Shown piece by piece: positions 51,101 to 56,831 of a stretch of DNA of 64,000 bases (the first letter of the stretch is position 1; the number at the start of each line of letters is the position of its first letter). The DNA comes from Odobenus rosmarus divergens (taxonomy: Eukaryota; Chordata; Mammalia; Carnivora; Odobenidae): contig NW_004450479.1 in NCBI RefSeq assembly GCF_000321225.1, positions 1,348,164-1,412,163 on the forward strand. Direction: 5' to 3'. A program made the translations under genes and the position numbers. The notes beneath the pieces were generated by a model. It searched no databases. It was given only the letters and a program-made list of their open reading frames with translations, and had not been told where the DNA came from.

Positions 51101-52062
51101 TCGTGTTCTTGAGCGCTGTTCAGTCATTCTAAGGCAGAGGACAAGTTGTTGTCACCAGATTCCCTAAAGTGAAGGCCCACAGCCTCGTGTCCTCGGGTGG
51201 ACAGTGGTGTGGCGCCTGGGCGGTGGGGGCGGGGGGGGGCACTGTGCTCTACCCCCGAAACGAAGAGAGCATCCTGTGTGGAGTATACCTGGATTGAAAA
51301 GAACCTGGGTGACTTAGAGGTCTGCCGAGAGAAGGGCACCGGGGAGCAGGGACGTGGACTCTGCACCCAGTGAGAGCCCGTCACACCTCCGTCCCAGGGC
51401 CTCCAGCAGCGCTGGAAGCCTCGCACACACTGCTGACATGTGCAGGCCGCCGGGCGGGCAGCCTTGGGGAGACATTCACTCACGCTCGGACCCAGGCGGC
51501 CCGCTCGTGGGGTTTTCCCCGAGACACGAAACACGGGTCCACACAGAGCTGTGTGCAAGAGTATGCGCTGCAGCTCTGCTGATTATAGCCCAGGACAGTC
51601 AGCAACCCACACGGGTAGCCAGAGGTGGTGCTCTGGCTGAGAAGCCTCACTCGGCCCAGCAAGCCAGGAGGGTGGTGGTGGGGTTGAGTTGGCCACGGTT
51701 GACAGCTTGCCGTTCTGCGGACAGCAGCCCTGTGCAGCGGGGTTCTGTGAGGTCCTAGAGCCCCGTCTGTCCGTGCCTGAGGCTGTTTGTTCCAGAGTCG
51801 CCTTGTACTCGCCCGGCCTGGTCGTGCCGCAAGGTAGAACTCGGGGAGGGGGTTGGGGCAGAGACCTTGAACGGCTACAGACAGCTTCTCTTCCCACCCT
51901 GCAGGCACCGTCGGAGTGCAGCTTCCGGGCCTCCACGAGTACGGAGCTGTCGGGGGCTCCACGCACGCTGCCTCGGCCGCCATGTGGGCCTGTCAGCACT
52001 GCACCTTCATGAACCAGCCGGGCACCGGCCACTGCGAGATGTGTAGCCTCCCTAGGACCTAG
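5697..52062 (+). CDS. NPLOC4: NPLOC4, NPL4 homologue, ubiquitin recognition factor (exons 3-17, 5' incomplete)
   Basis: NPL4 pairs with UFD1 and recruits K48-polyubiquitinated clients to the p97/VCP (Cdc48) ATPase, which unfolds them for ER-associated degradation, replisome disassembly and chromatin extraction; it acts in cytosol, at the ER surface and in the nucleus. Seen here: fifteen exons with matching phases and GT-AG borders join to 576 codons plus stop. Domain order is the C-terminal half of the UBX-like fold (residues 33 to about 80), a variable linker, the NPL4 zinc-finger block (about 105-245; C130, H132, C138, C141, then C194, C205, C208), the catalytically dead MPN-type NPL4 domain (about 250-535) and a C-terminal RanBP2-type NZF finger (C586, C589, C600, C603 with the ubiquitin-binding T590-F591 pair). 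Numbering assumes the 32 upstream residues of human; the total is then 608, equal to human. No premature stop or frameshift is seen. Exons 1-2 and the promoter lie before position 1. Confidence 0.97.
6020..6560. promoter_or_regulatory. Intragenic CpG island in NPLOC4 intron 3
   Basis: By eye, 6,241-6,540 has about 28 CpG in 300 bases at roughly 65% GC, near the expected frequency, unlike the CpG-poor introns around it. It could be an alternative promoter, enhancer or young unmethylated island. It contains a 26-codon open frame (6,470-6,550). Confidence 0.6.
6790..6900 (+). repeat. MIR-like SINE fragment
   Basis: ctggggaagttacttaacct followed by tactgggcctc matches the MIR core from memory. 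Confidence 0.55.
7078..7095 (+). promoter_or_regulatory. CTCF-like motif
   Basis: ccgagggggcgcttg fits the CTCF core CCASNAGGGGGCGC well, in forward orientation. Confidence 0.4.
7450..7653 (-). repeat. CanSINE, second insertion at the target
   Basis: Antisense element flanked by tgtattttctttttt at 7,435-7,449 and 7,654-7,668. Confidence 0.9.
7669..7851 (-). repeat. CanSINE, first insertion at the target
   Basis: Antisense element; its right target copy ggatagtgtattttct (7,852-7,867) matches ggatattgtattttct (7,429-7,444) left of the neighbouring SINE. Confidence 0.9.
8563..8582 (+). promoter_or_regulatory. CTCF-like motif
   Basis: ggcacaagggggcgctg is close to the CTCF core consensus, in forward orientation; the best of the three seen. 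Confidence 0.5.
9440..9830 (+). repeat. Possible old L1 fragment
   Basis: gaattgtgcagccggtttgg, ccactcctggaaatg and related runs resemble sense L1 ORF2 downstream text; strongly diverged. Confidence 0.35.
10287..10463 (+). CDS. NPLOC4: NPLOC4 exon 4
   Basis: Acceptor tgatag, donor gtaagt. One base completes codon 70, then H-G-D-L-L-F-L-F-P ends the UBX-like fold. Next comes a linker that differs from human as I recall it (A-P-L-G-L-K-S-C here), followed by the conserved [19 protein letters not shown]. Covers residues 70-129. Confidence 0.95.
10883..11086 (-). repeat. CanSINE with (GATT)n tail
   Basis: Antisense element whose tail has become gattgattgattgattgatt (about 10,899-10,921). Confidence 0.9.
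11087..11286 (-). repeat. CanSINE, older subfamily
   Basis: Antisense copy directly abutting the previous one; aatctcaagcagactccc body. Confidence 0.9.
12183..12361 (+). repeat. CanSINE
   Basis: Sense copy flanked by aaaaaatgctca on both sides (about 12,170-12,182 and 12,364-12,376). Confidence 0.9.
12403..12546 (+). repeat. Old CanSINE with (AAGT)n(AAAT)n tail
   Basis: Short tRNA-like form (gagttcgagccccactgtgg) followed by a microsatellite of aagt then aaat units at about 12,490-12,546. Confidence 0.8.
12668..12716 (+). CDS. NPLOC4: NPLOC4 exon 5 (zinc ligands)
   Basis: A 49-nt micro-exon between ctcttag and gtgaga. It completes Leu129 and encodes [16 protein letters not shown], the first zinc-ligand cluster (C130, H132, C138, C141) of the NPL4 zinc-finger block that sits on the p97 D1 ring. 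Skipping would shift the frame. Confidence 0.95.
13458..13552 (+). CDS. NPLOC4: NPLOC4 exon 6
   Basis: Acceptor ttggcag, donor gtaagc. Encodes P-F-D-E-D-Y-L through K-L-T-G-G-A-D (residues 146-176) plus two bases of Lys177. This is the spacer between the two zinc-ligand clusters and is identical to the human protein as I recall it. Confidence 0.95.
15280..15403 (+). CDS. NPLOC4: NPLOC4 exon 7 (second zinc cluster)
   Basis: Acceptor ttattcag, donor gtgaga. One base completes Lys177, then G-K-F-V-A-L-E-N leads into the second zinc cluster with C188, C194, H197, C205 and C208 (G-I-C-T-K-C). Ends at residue 218 in phase 0. Confidence 0.95.
16235..16414 (+). CDS. NPLOC4: NPLOC4 exon 8
   Basis: Sixty codons in phase 0 between ctacag and gtaggc. 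Encodes [12 protein letters not shown] (residues 219-278), the end of the zinc-finger block and the first strand and helix of the MPN-type NPL4 domain, which holds an unfolded ubiquitin in its groove. Confidence 0.95.
16524..16563. repeat. Alternating purine-pyrimidine tract (CG/CA)
   Basis: About 40 bases of gcgcgcgcgcacacaca type, Z-DNA-prone, 110 bases after the exon 8 donor. Confidence 0.9.
17116..17457 (-). repeat. CanSINE split by a MER5-like segment
   Basis: SINE tail and body 17,128-17,268, then about 153 bases of foreign sequence (17,269-17,421) that reads like MER5A (ggtctggggtggggccaagg ... ttaagaaccacag), then the last 23 bases of the SINE head to 17,444. gattgatttttt flanks the whole unit. 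Confidence 0.75.
18235..18250 (+). promoter_or_regulatory. CTCF-like motif
   Basis: acactaggtggcgatg fits the CACTAGGTGGCG form of the CTCF core, in forward orientation. Confidence 0.4.
19505..19591 (+). CDS. NPLOC4: NPLOC4 exon 9
   Basis: Twenty-nine codons in phase 0 between cctgacag and gtactg. Encodes [10 protein letters not shown] through G-L-R-K (residues 279-307), within the NPL4/MPN domain. Confidence 0.95.
20319..20517 (-). repeat. CanSINE with 15-bp target-site duplication
   Basis: Antisense element flanked by taagttttatccttt (20,304-20,318 and 20,519-20,533). Confidence 0.92.
20675..20811 (-). repeat. Old CanSINE-type element
   Basis: Short form; gaatcagcat and gagtcagcat flank it as a diverged target duplication. 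Confidence 0.8.
21540..21665 (+). repeat. L2 LINE 3' tail
   Basis: cttgttcactgctggggttt and gaacccgacacagtgctgcg match the L2 end from memory. Confidence 0.55.
21921..21992 (+). CDS. NPLOC4: NPLOC4 exon 10
   Basis: Twenty-four codons in phase 0 between tcatgcag and gtgagg. Encodes V-G-W-I-F-T-D-L through Y-S-R-N-K (residues 308-331). G-W-I-F-T-D is the conserved core strand of the domain. An unrelated long open frame over this exon is in another phase. Confidence 0.95.
22097..22297 (-). repeat. CanSINE
   Basis: Antisense; flanked by ctcatctgggctttt and ctcatcctggctttt. Confidence 0.9.
22634..22760 (+). CDS. NPLOC4: NPLOC4 exon 11
   Basis: Acceptor ttttcctag, donor gtacgt. Encodes [10 protein letters not shown] through F-V-T-A-V-A-T (residues 332-373) plus one base of Gly374. 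One conservative change against human as recalled (Ile for Met in P-N-I-C-R). Confidence 0.95.
23081..23282 (-). repeat. CanSINE
   Basis: Antisense; tgttcttt on both sides, gagggtcagagggagaagca body. Confidence 0.9.
23334..23370. repeat. (GT)n microsatellite
   Basis: Interrupted gt run next to a SINE head. Confidence 0.9.
24636..24799 (-). repeat. CanSINE with internal deletion in the head
   Basis: Antisense; lacks the 'gggatcatgacctgagc' segment between aggaccc and atgaaggcag. Confidence 0.88.
25573..25631. repeat. (TG)n followed by (TCCG)n microsatellite
   Basis: About 20 tg units running into four to five tccg units. Confidence 0.95.
26024..26058 (-). repeat. CanSINE head fragment
   Basis: Only the last 33 or so bases (gatgcctaaccatctgagca...) remain, followed by ttaatgttgcttt. 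Confidence 0.75.
26088..26275 (+). repeat. CanSINE (sense)
   Basis: Complete sense copy, ending aaataaataaataaaatcttt, between two antisense pieces. Confidence 0.9.
26276..26458 (-). repeat. CanSINE, older subfamily
   Basis: Antisense; followed by gatgttgctttcc, the same target motif seen after the head fragment. Confidence 0.88.
27685..27845 (+). CDS. NPLOC4: NPLOC4 exon 12
   Basis: Acceptor tcttgcag, donor gtaaga. Two bases finish Gly374, then [11 protein letters not shown] through P-D-V-F-Y-K (residues 375-427). A 237-codon open frame on the other strand overlaps this exon; it is a shadow. Confidence 0.95.
28651..28843 (-). repeat. CanSINE at a reused target
   Basis: Antisense; ttatgttctcttt at 28,638-28,650 and again at 28,845-28,857. 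Confidence 0.92.
28869..29042 (-). repeat. CanSINE at the same reused target
   Basis: Antisense; ttatgttctctt follows it for the third time at 29,043-29,054. Confidence 0.92.
29811..30009 (-). repeat. CanSINE
   Basis: Antisense; ends agccacccaggtgtccc, flanked by gtc-t runs. Confidence 0.9.
30779..30999 (+). repeat. CanSINE (sense)
   Basis: Head ggggcgcctgggtggctctc, tail aaataaataaaatctt then poly(A). Confidence 0.9.
31027..31221 (+). repeat. CanSINE (sense) with target duplication
   Basis: ccctagggag before and after the element. Confidence 0.92.
31719..31939 (-). repeat. CanSINE, older subfamily
   Basis: Antisense; preceded by ggctaaatattttt and followed by agctaaacattttt. Confidence 0.88.
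31951..32146 (-). repeat. CanSINE
   Basis: Antisense young-type copy placed next to the previous one. Confidence 0.92.
32263..32381 (-). repeat. CanSINE, tail-less fragment
   Basis: Head half only, from ggagaagcaggccccccacc to ggcacccaggcatccc. Confidence 0.85.
32391..32593 (-). repeat. CanSINE
   Basis: Antisense; flanked by ctctggcagtttttt and cctccagcaatttttt. Confidence 0.92.
32603..32794 (-). repeat. CanSINE, older subfamily
   Basis: Antisense; aatctcaggcagactcccc body. Confidence 0.88.
32800..33160 (-). repeat. Old L1 (L1M) fragment
   Basis: ctgagatataactcacatac, ggctttagcatgttcacaca and cctgacagaatcacatcccg match the antisense L1 region also seen at 205-440. Confidence 0.6.
34800..36250 (-). 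repeat. Old L1 ORF2-side fragment, interrupted by a SINE
   Basis: gaacaccatttattgaaaag, gttcctaggtactttatagt and aactatgagtttgctgtggg are hallmarks of antisense L1 ORF2. No intact frame is present. Confidence 0.6.
35924..36120 (-). repeat. CanSINE, older subfamily
   Basis: Antisense; ends ggcacccaggcacccc, inside the old L1. Confidence 0.9.
36563..37140 (+). mobile_element. 5'-truncated carnivore L1 3' end
   Basis: gatgaatggataaagaagat, gtggatggaactagagggta and the terminal A-rich run mark a sense L1 3' end. aaagatctaggata (36,549-36,562) and aaagatctgggata (37,141-37,154) are its target copies. It encodes no intact protein. Confidence 0.85.
36684..36732. repeat. (CA)n microsatellite inside the L1
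   Basis: About 24 ca units where the L1 normally has a short tata/aca stretch. Confidence 0.95.
40209..40400 (+). repeat. CanSINE (sense)
   Basis: agatccttttt on both sides; head ggggtgtctgggtggctcag. Confidence 0.92.
40502..40696 (-). repeat. CanSINE
   Basis: Antisense; cttctagtgctt on both sides. Confidence 0.92.
40863..41093 (+). repeat. CanSINE (sense)
   Basis: Head gggacgcatggatggctcag; aagaaatt copies flank it. Confidence 0.9.
42180..42330. promoter_or_regulatory. Putative homeodomain/E-box motif cluster
   Basis: GATTAAAGC (42,232-42,240), the E-box CAGGTG (42,244-42,249), TTAATTAG (42,278-42,285) and TAATTA (42,311-42,316) lie close together in the same SINE-free part of intron 12. 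It may belong with the 43.0-43.3 kb cluster as one regulatory region. Confidence 0.35.
43020..43320. promoter_or_regulatory. Putative intronic enhancer (CArG, ETS, AP-1, FOX and TAAT motifs)
   Basis: Within 300 bases: TGTAAAC (43,036-43,042), a perfect CArG box CCATAATTGG (43,057-43,066) overlapping GGAAGT (43,065-43,070), the AP-1 site TGACTCA (43,092-43,098), and several TAAT cores including TAATTAAACTTTATG from 43,291. AT-rich and free of repeats I can recognise. Function is inference. Confidence 0.45.
43895..43966 (+). CDS. NPLOC4: NPLOC4 exon 13
   Basis: Twenty-four codons in phase 0 between ctgtttcag and gtaagtg. Encodes [10 protein letters not shown] through Y-L-I-I-D (residues 428-451). 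It follows a 16-kb intron, the longest in the window, and is followed 33 bases later by a G-rich 11-bp tandem repeat. Confidence 0.95.
44000..44032 (+). repeat. 11-bp G-rich tandem repeat
   Basis: Three copies of ccgggtggggg, the last with one change, starting 33 bases after the exon 13 donor. Confidence 0.9.
45640..45738 (+). repeat. Old CanSINE-type element (sense)
   Basis: gagttcaagccccacgttgg then gtgtagagatgactt; the short form without CT middle. Confidence 0.8.
45748..45948 (-). repeat. CanSINE with 15-bp target-site duplication
   Basis: aaaaatagcatcttt at 45,733-45,747 and 45,949-45,963. The target is the tail of the old sense SINE. Confidence 0.93.
46972..47067 (+). CDS. NPLOC4: NPLOC4 exon 14
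   Basis: Thirty-two codons in phase 0 between tgttcattag and gtaagc. Encodes [10 protein letters not shown] through L-G-E-T-Q (residues 452-483), the last part of the MPN-type domain. Confidence 0.95.
47839..48025 (-). repeat. CanSINE, last one in the window
   Basis: Antisense; tgtgtttagtttt on both sides. No further SINE is seen to 64,000. Confidence 0.92.
48074..48141. repeat. (CA)n microsatellite with CACT interruptions
   Basis: A pure ca run followed by acactc-type units. Confidence 0.95.
48573..48689 (+). CDS. NPLOC4: NPLOC4 exon 15
   Basis: Thirty-nine codons in phase 0 between ccactgtag and gtacag. Encodes [10 protein letters not shown] through N-E-V-M-P-L-Q (residues 484-522), mostly helical. 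Confidence 0.95.
50126..50228 (+). CDS. NPLOC4: NPLOC4 exon 16
   Basis: Acceptor ttcttgcag, donor gtaagt. Encodes [10 protein letters not shown] through E-Q-L-C (residues 523-556) plus one base of Ser557. Predicted helix of the C-terminal domain. Confidence 0.95.
51905..52062 (+). CDS. NPLOC4: NPLOC4 exon 17, coding part (NZF finger and stop)
   Basis: Acceptor accctgcag. Two bases finish Ser557, then [10 protein letters not shown], a Gly/Ser/Ala-rich linker and the NZF zinc finger W-A-C-Q-H-C-T-F...H-C-E-M-C. The C-x2-C-x10-C-x2-C ligands and the T590-F591 ubiquitin-contact pair are intact. Ends S-L-P-R-T then tag at 52,060-52,062. Confidence 0.96.
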
Positions 52063-53899
52063 GGCTCCCGGCCCCTGCTGGCAGGACTGGGCCCACCCCA
52101 GCCCTCTCTGAAGCCAGGATCATTGTAACCATTGCCCCATGGCGGGCAGCCCTGAAGGGCGGGCCAGGGTGGCTGCCCTCGGGTCTCTGACCCACAAAGC
52201 TTCTCAGCACCAGGCATCCCTGGAGGGAGAGCTGGGCTGGTGCTCTGCGGGCTGACACCAGCCTTCTAGTGGAGCGGCACGACGGCCCCCCTGGACGCCC
52301 CATACCAGCCTCCGAGGTGGTGGAAGGACCTGGGCACCTCGGAACCATCACCTGGGGCTGGGAGGGGTGGGGAGGGCTTACTGCTGCCATCCAGCCTTCT
52401 CTTCCCTTCCTTTTGGATGCTTTTTGTTCTTGCCCCTCCCGTGGTTCCCGTTGGGAGTGTTTGGTGACCTCTGTGCACTGTTGCTCTGGGCTGACCCTGC
52501 CTGTGAGGGCCCTTTCTTCCCCTGCCGGCGGCCGTTGTCTAGTGGAAACATGAGTGGGCCCAGGGTTGCTGGTCTCCCTTCTGCCTGACCTGCAGGTTAA
52601 TTTGCTGCCCGCCTTCCTCCTCACGCTCACCTGACATCCAGGTGGGGTTTTTAAAGTCTGCGTTGGTTGTAATAACAGTTATCAGTAATTTCTGCCCAGA
52701 AGACTTTTATTTATTTCTTTTTAAGATAAAAACTACATAAAAGGGGAGCGAGAGACTAGTTCCCACTTCTTCCCTCCCGTAGTGAGTCCCTGGGCGTGGG
52801 GGCAGGGTGGACACGGTGGGTGAGGGTGGACGGGGACCCACAGTCAGTTCTTCTTGGAAGTAAACCTCAGTGCCTGAGACTTCCCTGCCACAGCTGCAGA
52901 CTTGGTGGTCCACGCATCGGCCCCTCCAGATGGGCCAGGCCTGCCTGGGGTGAGCTGGGTTGCCCACGACCCGAAGCTCTGGCCCCTTTTGCCCTGTGTA
53001 CCATTCTTCCCGTTGCCCCGGCCAGCCCCAGGCCTCCTGCATGGTGACAGAGCCATTGCAACAGGCCCTAGTGAGAGAGTAGGGGCTTGGTCTGTTGTGA
53101 GGGTGACTGGACTGCTATGGGGGTCCCAGGACAGAGGTCATGGTCAGGCCTTGCACATGTGCTCTGGGGTCCCCAGGGAGTTTTGGGCAGCACCCTGATG
53201 CCTCTTTGCCTTAATGAGGGCCATGTCTCTGAGCTGCATGGCACCCACGGGAGAGGCTGACCCAGACATGGACTGTGCTGGGGACTTCATGTCTCTGCCC
53301 TGGGGGTGGGGGGAGGCCTGTGTGACCCTACCTTACCCATGGCAGTGTGGACAGAGAACTCTGTTCTCTGCGTGTTGGCTTCTCATGGCAGGGCTGTGCC
53401 TGGCACCTGCAGGTCCACCTGGTGTCTTGTCTGCTCTGGGGGCCAGGGGCCGATGAGGTTGGGTCTGGCTTCAGCAGAGCCATCGGTTGTTGGGGGAGGG
53501 GGGTGGGCAGGAGACGCAGACTCCCGCCAGGGTGTGGCGGCTGTCCCAGCTCAAGCTCGGCTCCCAGCTGCCTGCTGAGGGGCTCTCCACGACTGGCCCC
53601 GTGTCGTGTGGTCCCTGCGATCCAGTGTGAGGCTGCAGAGGGGCCCGGTGGCACTGGGCCCCGAGTTCCCCCTCTGTGTCCCCCAGGCCCCCCCAACACC
53701 CCATTCTCCTTGTGTCGCCTTCACCCAACCAAGCTGGCTCCCGTCTCTCTTCAGCCAACATTCTCCTCACTCTGAAGTTCTGGCAGATGTGGAATTCATT
53801 TCCTTTCATCTTTTAGCTGAAGGAAAAGCGTTTTTGATTTCTCTGCTTCTGGTTTTGAGTCACTCTTTGTTCAGTAAACGCACTTTATTTTATTGTCCA

Positions 53900-53905
53900 A
53901 ATAAA
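53900..53905 (+). terminator. NPLOC4: Proximal poly(A) signal of NPLOC4
   Basis: AATAAA in the setting tattgtccAATAAATAG-like sequence, preceded by a U-rich stretch and followed within 40 bases by the GU-rich gtgagggtgtgggg. It would give a 3' UTR of about 1.85 kb. Confidence 0.65.
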
Positions 53906-54221
53906 TAGACTCCGAGCTCAGCGTGAGGGTGTGGGGGCACCCTGCCGGAGGCCTTGGCCATGGGCAGCTCAACCACCTCCTCCTGCCCAAGGGAGGGAGG
54001 GGTCCCCCAGCCCCACCTGCATCCTGCTCGCCCCTGTGTGGACACACCCTCTGGCCACTGGGCGGGGGTGACTGCTCAGCTGTCCAGGTGCACACAGCTG
54101 GCTGCCTCAGTCTCCGACAGTCTGCTCCTGGTGCTGCCGCTCCAGCTCCGCTGGGGGCCGCAGGGATGCGTCAGCTGGGTTTGCATTAGCGTTACCTGGA
54201 CTCTGATCCCGCCGTGAAGCC

Positions 54222-54227
54222 AATAAA
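54222..54227 (+). terminator. NPLOC4: Distal poly(A) signal of NPLOC4
   Basis: AATAAA in gaagccAATAAAactcc, with a U/GU-rich cgattgtcgttcc about 25 bases downstream and a (gt)n run at 54,293-54,306. Cleavage near 54,245 is inferred, leaving about 2.4 kb to FAAP100. Confidence 0.65.
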
Positions 54228-54245
54228 ACTCCTGAAGCGACTGCT

Positions 54246-56000
54246 GAGCTCCCGATTGTCGTTCCTGGGCCCCGAGGTCTTCCCTGCGCTGAGTGTGTGT
54301 GTGTGCAGGCCACCTCCCAAGTCGGCTTTGTGTTGTATGACTTCACTTTTCTCCACATGTCACTGTCCTCGCTGAGGGACCCCAGCATGTCATCGGGGTG
54401 GGAGGAGAGCGTGGCCTCCCTCGGGTGCTTTCCTGCCTGTCAGCCATGTGGCTGCTTCTGGGCCTGTGGGGGTTGGGAGGAGGCAGGTGCTTGCAGCCGG
54501 CAGCAGGTGAGGGATGCAGTCTGGAAGCCCCCAGACTGTACAGGTGTCGGGGTGTGAGGCCTGGAGGGGACATGGTGCCTGTCCTGCATTACTCTTGGTG
54601 TTCGGGTACCACCCTGTCCTTTGGCCTCGGGACGCATTCCTCCCTGGACAAGTACATAGACAACAGCACCTGCCGATGTAAGGGGCCCTGGGTGCCTCTA
54701 GTCCTACCCCCGGGCCTGGCTGTTCTCAGCAGCGGTGTGGTGCATGCTACCAACCATAGGCCCCAAGTTGGGGTGACTGTCATATCCGGCCCTTGGTGCA
54801 TCTCAGACAGCTGGACTTCCCACCTTGGGAAACCACGTGAAGGGGGTGTGCTGCCTTTGAGGAGTGGCCAGCATAGCCTGCAGCTGCTCTGCACACACCG
54901 TGGCTTCTCCCCAGGCTGGTGGTGTCATTTGACTTTAGGAAGATTACACTGCCCGAAGGTTTGGCATAAAGAGCACTGACTGGAGTGCGCACCTTGCACA
55001 CCCACGCGGGTGGCTGCTTACTCCACATCACCCCACTGCTGTCCGAGCTCACCTTCAGGCCTTTGTGGGTGTCTTTCAATCAGGGGTCAGCATTCAGGGC
55101 CCCTGTCTTTGTTTAGATAGACTGTTGATCATAAATAAATCCTTACATCACAGCAAAGGGAGTAGGGAGCCAACCTAACAGTGTCTTCAGGGGCATCCTG
55201 GCCAGCCAAGGGCGAAACCCGGGGGGAGGGGGGATGGGGGGGAGGGGAGAGTCCTGCCTGGCTCAACCCACCTCCTTCCAGATCCACTTCCCCATGTGCT
55301 CATTTTCTGCAGGACAGTCCTCCAGGGAGGGCACCTCACAAGGAATGGGAGTCAAGACTGGCCCAGAAGACTTGTGCCCTCTCCTAGGAGAGGACCCTGC
55401 CCTCACTTCCCAATTGGGAAGGCTTAGTGGGAGTCAGTCTTCCTCATCCGGGACGATGTTTCCAGCCCAGACTTCTCCTGGGAGCAAAAGGGACAAACGA
55501 TGGACTGCAGATGCCAAGTTCACATGGAGTTCAACCCAGAAACAGGGGCTGCCCACTGTCCTGGGGGCTGAGTGCCCACCTCAACCTCTACGAGACGTGC
55601 CAGCCTCCGTGGGGGCGGTCAGCTTCACCTCCAAGCCCAGGGGACGTTTGGCAGCATGCTGTGCTTGGTCACACCCCACAGATGCCTCTTTTGCTCATGA
55701 GTGTCTGGCTTTGGAGATTGTCCCATGGCCTTAAAGGAGTGAGATGTACCAGACCTCTCCATCCACAGACACCCTTCAGGGATGCTCTGGGTCTCCTGAC
55801 ATCCAGAAGACAGCTCTTGGCCCCTCTCTGGTCAGCACCTCTCCCCACAGCCCTGTGGAATCCGAGGGGGGAGCCGCCAGGGTGGCGGGGAGGAGAGGTG
55901 TCTCGCTTCACCCTCACCCCAGACTGATTGCTGGTGACCCATCGTCCAAACCAACACACCCACGAACAGCTTGTGGCCAGGTGTGGAGGGAGGGGCACCT
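54246..56000. other. Intergenic interval between NPLOC4 and FAAP100
   Basis: No exon, SINE or clear old repeat is recognised. It holds a G-rich run at 55,218-55,253 that could form a G-quadruplex and a third AATAAA near 55,134 with no good downstream element. GC and CpG rise towards 56,000 where the FAAP100 promoter island begins. Confidence 0.6.
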
Positions 56001-56546
56001 CAAACCCTGGGGGTGGGGCGGGCATCGCGCAGCTCAGCTGCTCAGGGGGCGGGGACCCATCCCCCGTGAAATCCAACCGCTCCCCGAAACCCCACAAAAT
56101 CGCTTTAGGAGTGGGCCGCCTGCCCCGAGGAGGTGGCGTTCGGCTGGCCCCCGGCTCCCCGGCTCCGGCCCGAGGCAGCCCGCGTCCTGGCAGGGTCCCA
56201 GAGTCGGCCCGGCTCCAGGGCGCACGAGGGAGGCGCGACGCGACTTCGGGGCCAACCACCGGGGCCCCGAGGCCCCGCACGTGCGCGCGAGGGGCTGCAG
56301 GCCGCGGTGTTCCCCACCCCGGACGGCGCTTGGGGCCGCGCGAAGGGCGGACGAGGTCCGCGAGCGCAGGGTCTGGGGTGTCCCGCGTTTGGCCTCAAAC
56401 ACGTTGGCTCTCTGGCAGACCGCCGCGTCCACCTTCCAGCTCGCAGTGGCGCGGGCCCCCGCCCGCCAGCCGGGGCTCCGGCCGGGGCCCCGCCCCCCGA
56501 CGCCGCGGAGCCCGCGAGCCGACCCGGCCCCGCCCCCGCCCGGGCA

Positions 56547-56590
56547 GCTTTACGGCGGAGGTCGCGCCGCGTCGTGGGCGGCCGTAAAGC
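56547..56590. repeat. 10-bp perfect inverted repeat in the FAAP100 promoter
   Basis: GCTTTACGGC at 56,547-56,556 and its exact complement GCCGTAAAGC at 56,581-56,590, separated by 24 bases of CpG-rich sequence. It lies 77-120 bases before the start codon. Confidence 0.85.
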
Positions 56591-56666
56591 GCCCCCGCCC
56601 GCGCCCCACGCCCCCCCGCCCCCAGCCCCCAGCCGGAGCTCCCTCCCCGCGCTCCCGGCCCAGACA

Positions 56667-56831
56667 ATGGCCGGCCTCCAGCCGCGGGTGGAATACCTGG
56701 AGAGCTTCCGCTGCCCACTCGGGGGCCTGGCGGCGGGCAAGCCCCGCGTGCTGTGCCACGGGGCCGAGATCTTCGTGTCCACCGGGAGCGAGTTCGTCTA
56801 CGTCTACGACCAGGAGGGGAGGCTGCTGACT
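56667..56831 (+). CDS. FAAP100: FAAP100 exon 1, coding part
   Basis: Start codon in cagacaATGG, the first ATG of the CpG-rich leader. Fifty-five codons ending G-R-L-L-T before the donor gtgagc. The frame is open upstream for over 500 bases only because the region is GC-rich. Confidence 0.93.

Larger units (their letters stand above)
43967..51904 (+). other. NPLOC4: NPLOC4 introns 13-16
   Basis: Intron 13 (43,967-46,971) starts with a G-rich tandem repeat and has two SINEs at 45.6-45.9 kb. Intron 14 (47,068-48,572) has one SINE and a (CA)n tract. Introns 15 (48,690-50,125) and 16 (50,229-51,904) show nothing recognisable. Confidence 0.7.
52063..54245 (+). other. NPLOC4: NPLOC4 3' untranslated region
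   Basis: About 2.2 kb of non-coding, moderately GC-rich sequence follows the stop codon. It has no SINE or obvious L1. It carries an AU-rich patch around 52,700 (ttttatttatttcttttt) and two AATAAA signals. The end is inferred from the distal signal; open frames inside it (for example 53,347-53,775) lack any family resemblance. Confidence 0.75.

Noticed and set aside
55218..55253. G-rich run in the intergenic interval
   Set aside because: Mostly homopurine low complexity; noted in the interval entry but too weak for its own finding.
56133..56666. Open frame extending FAAP100 upstream of its ATG
   Set aside because: It stays open only because of extreme GC content; no in-frame ATG occurs in the last 300 bases and the family starts at M-A-G.
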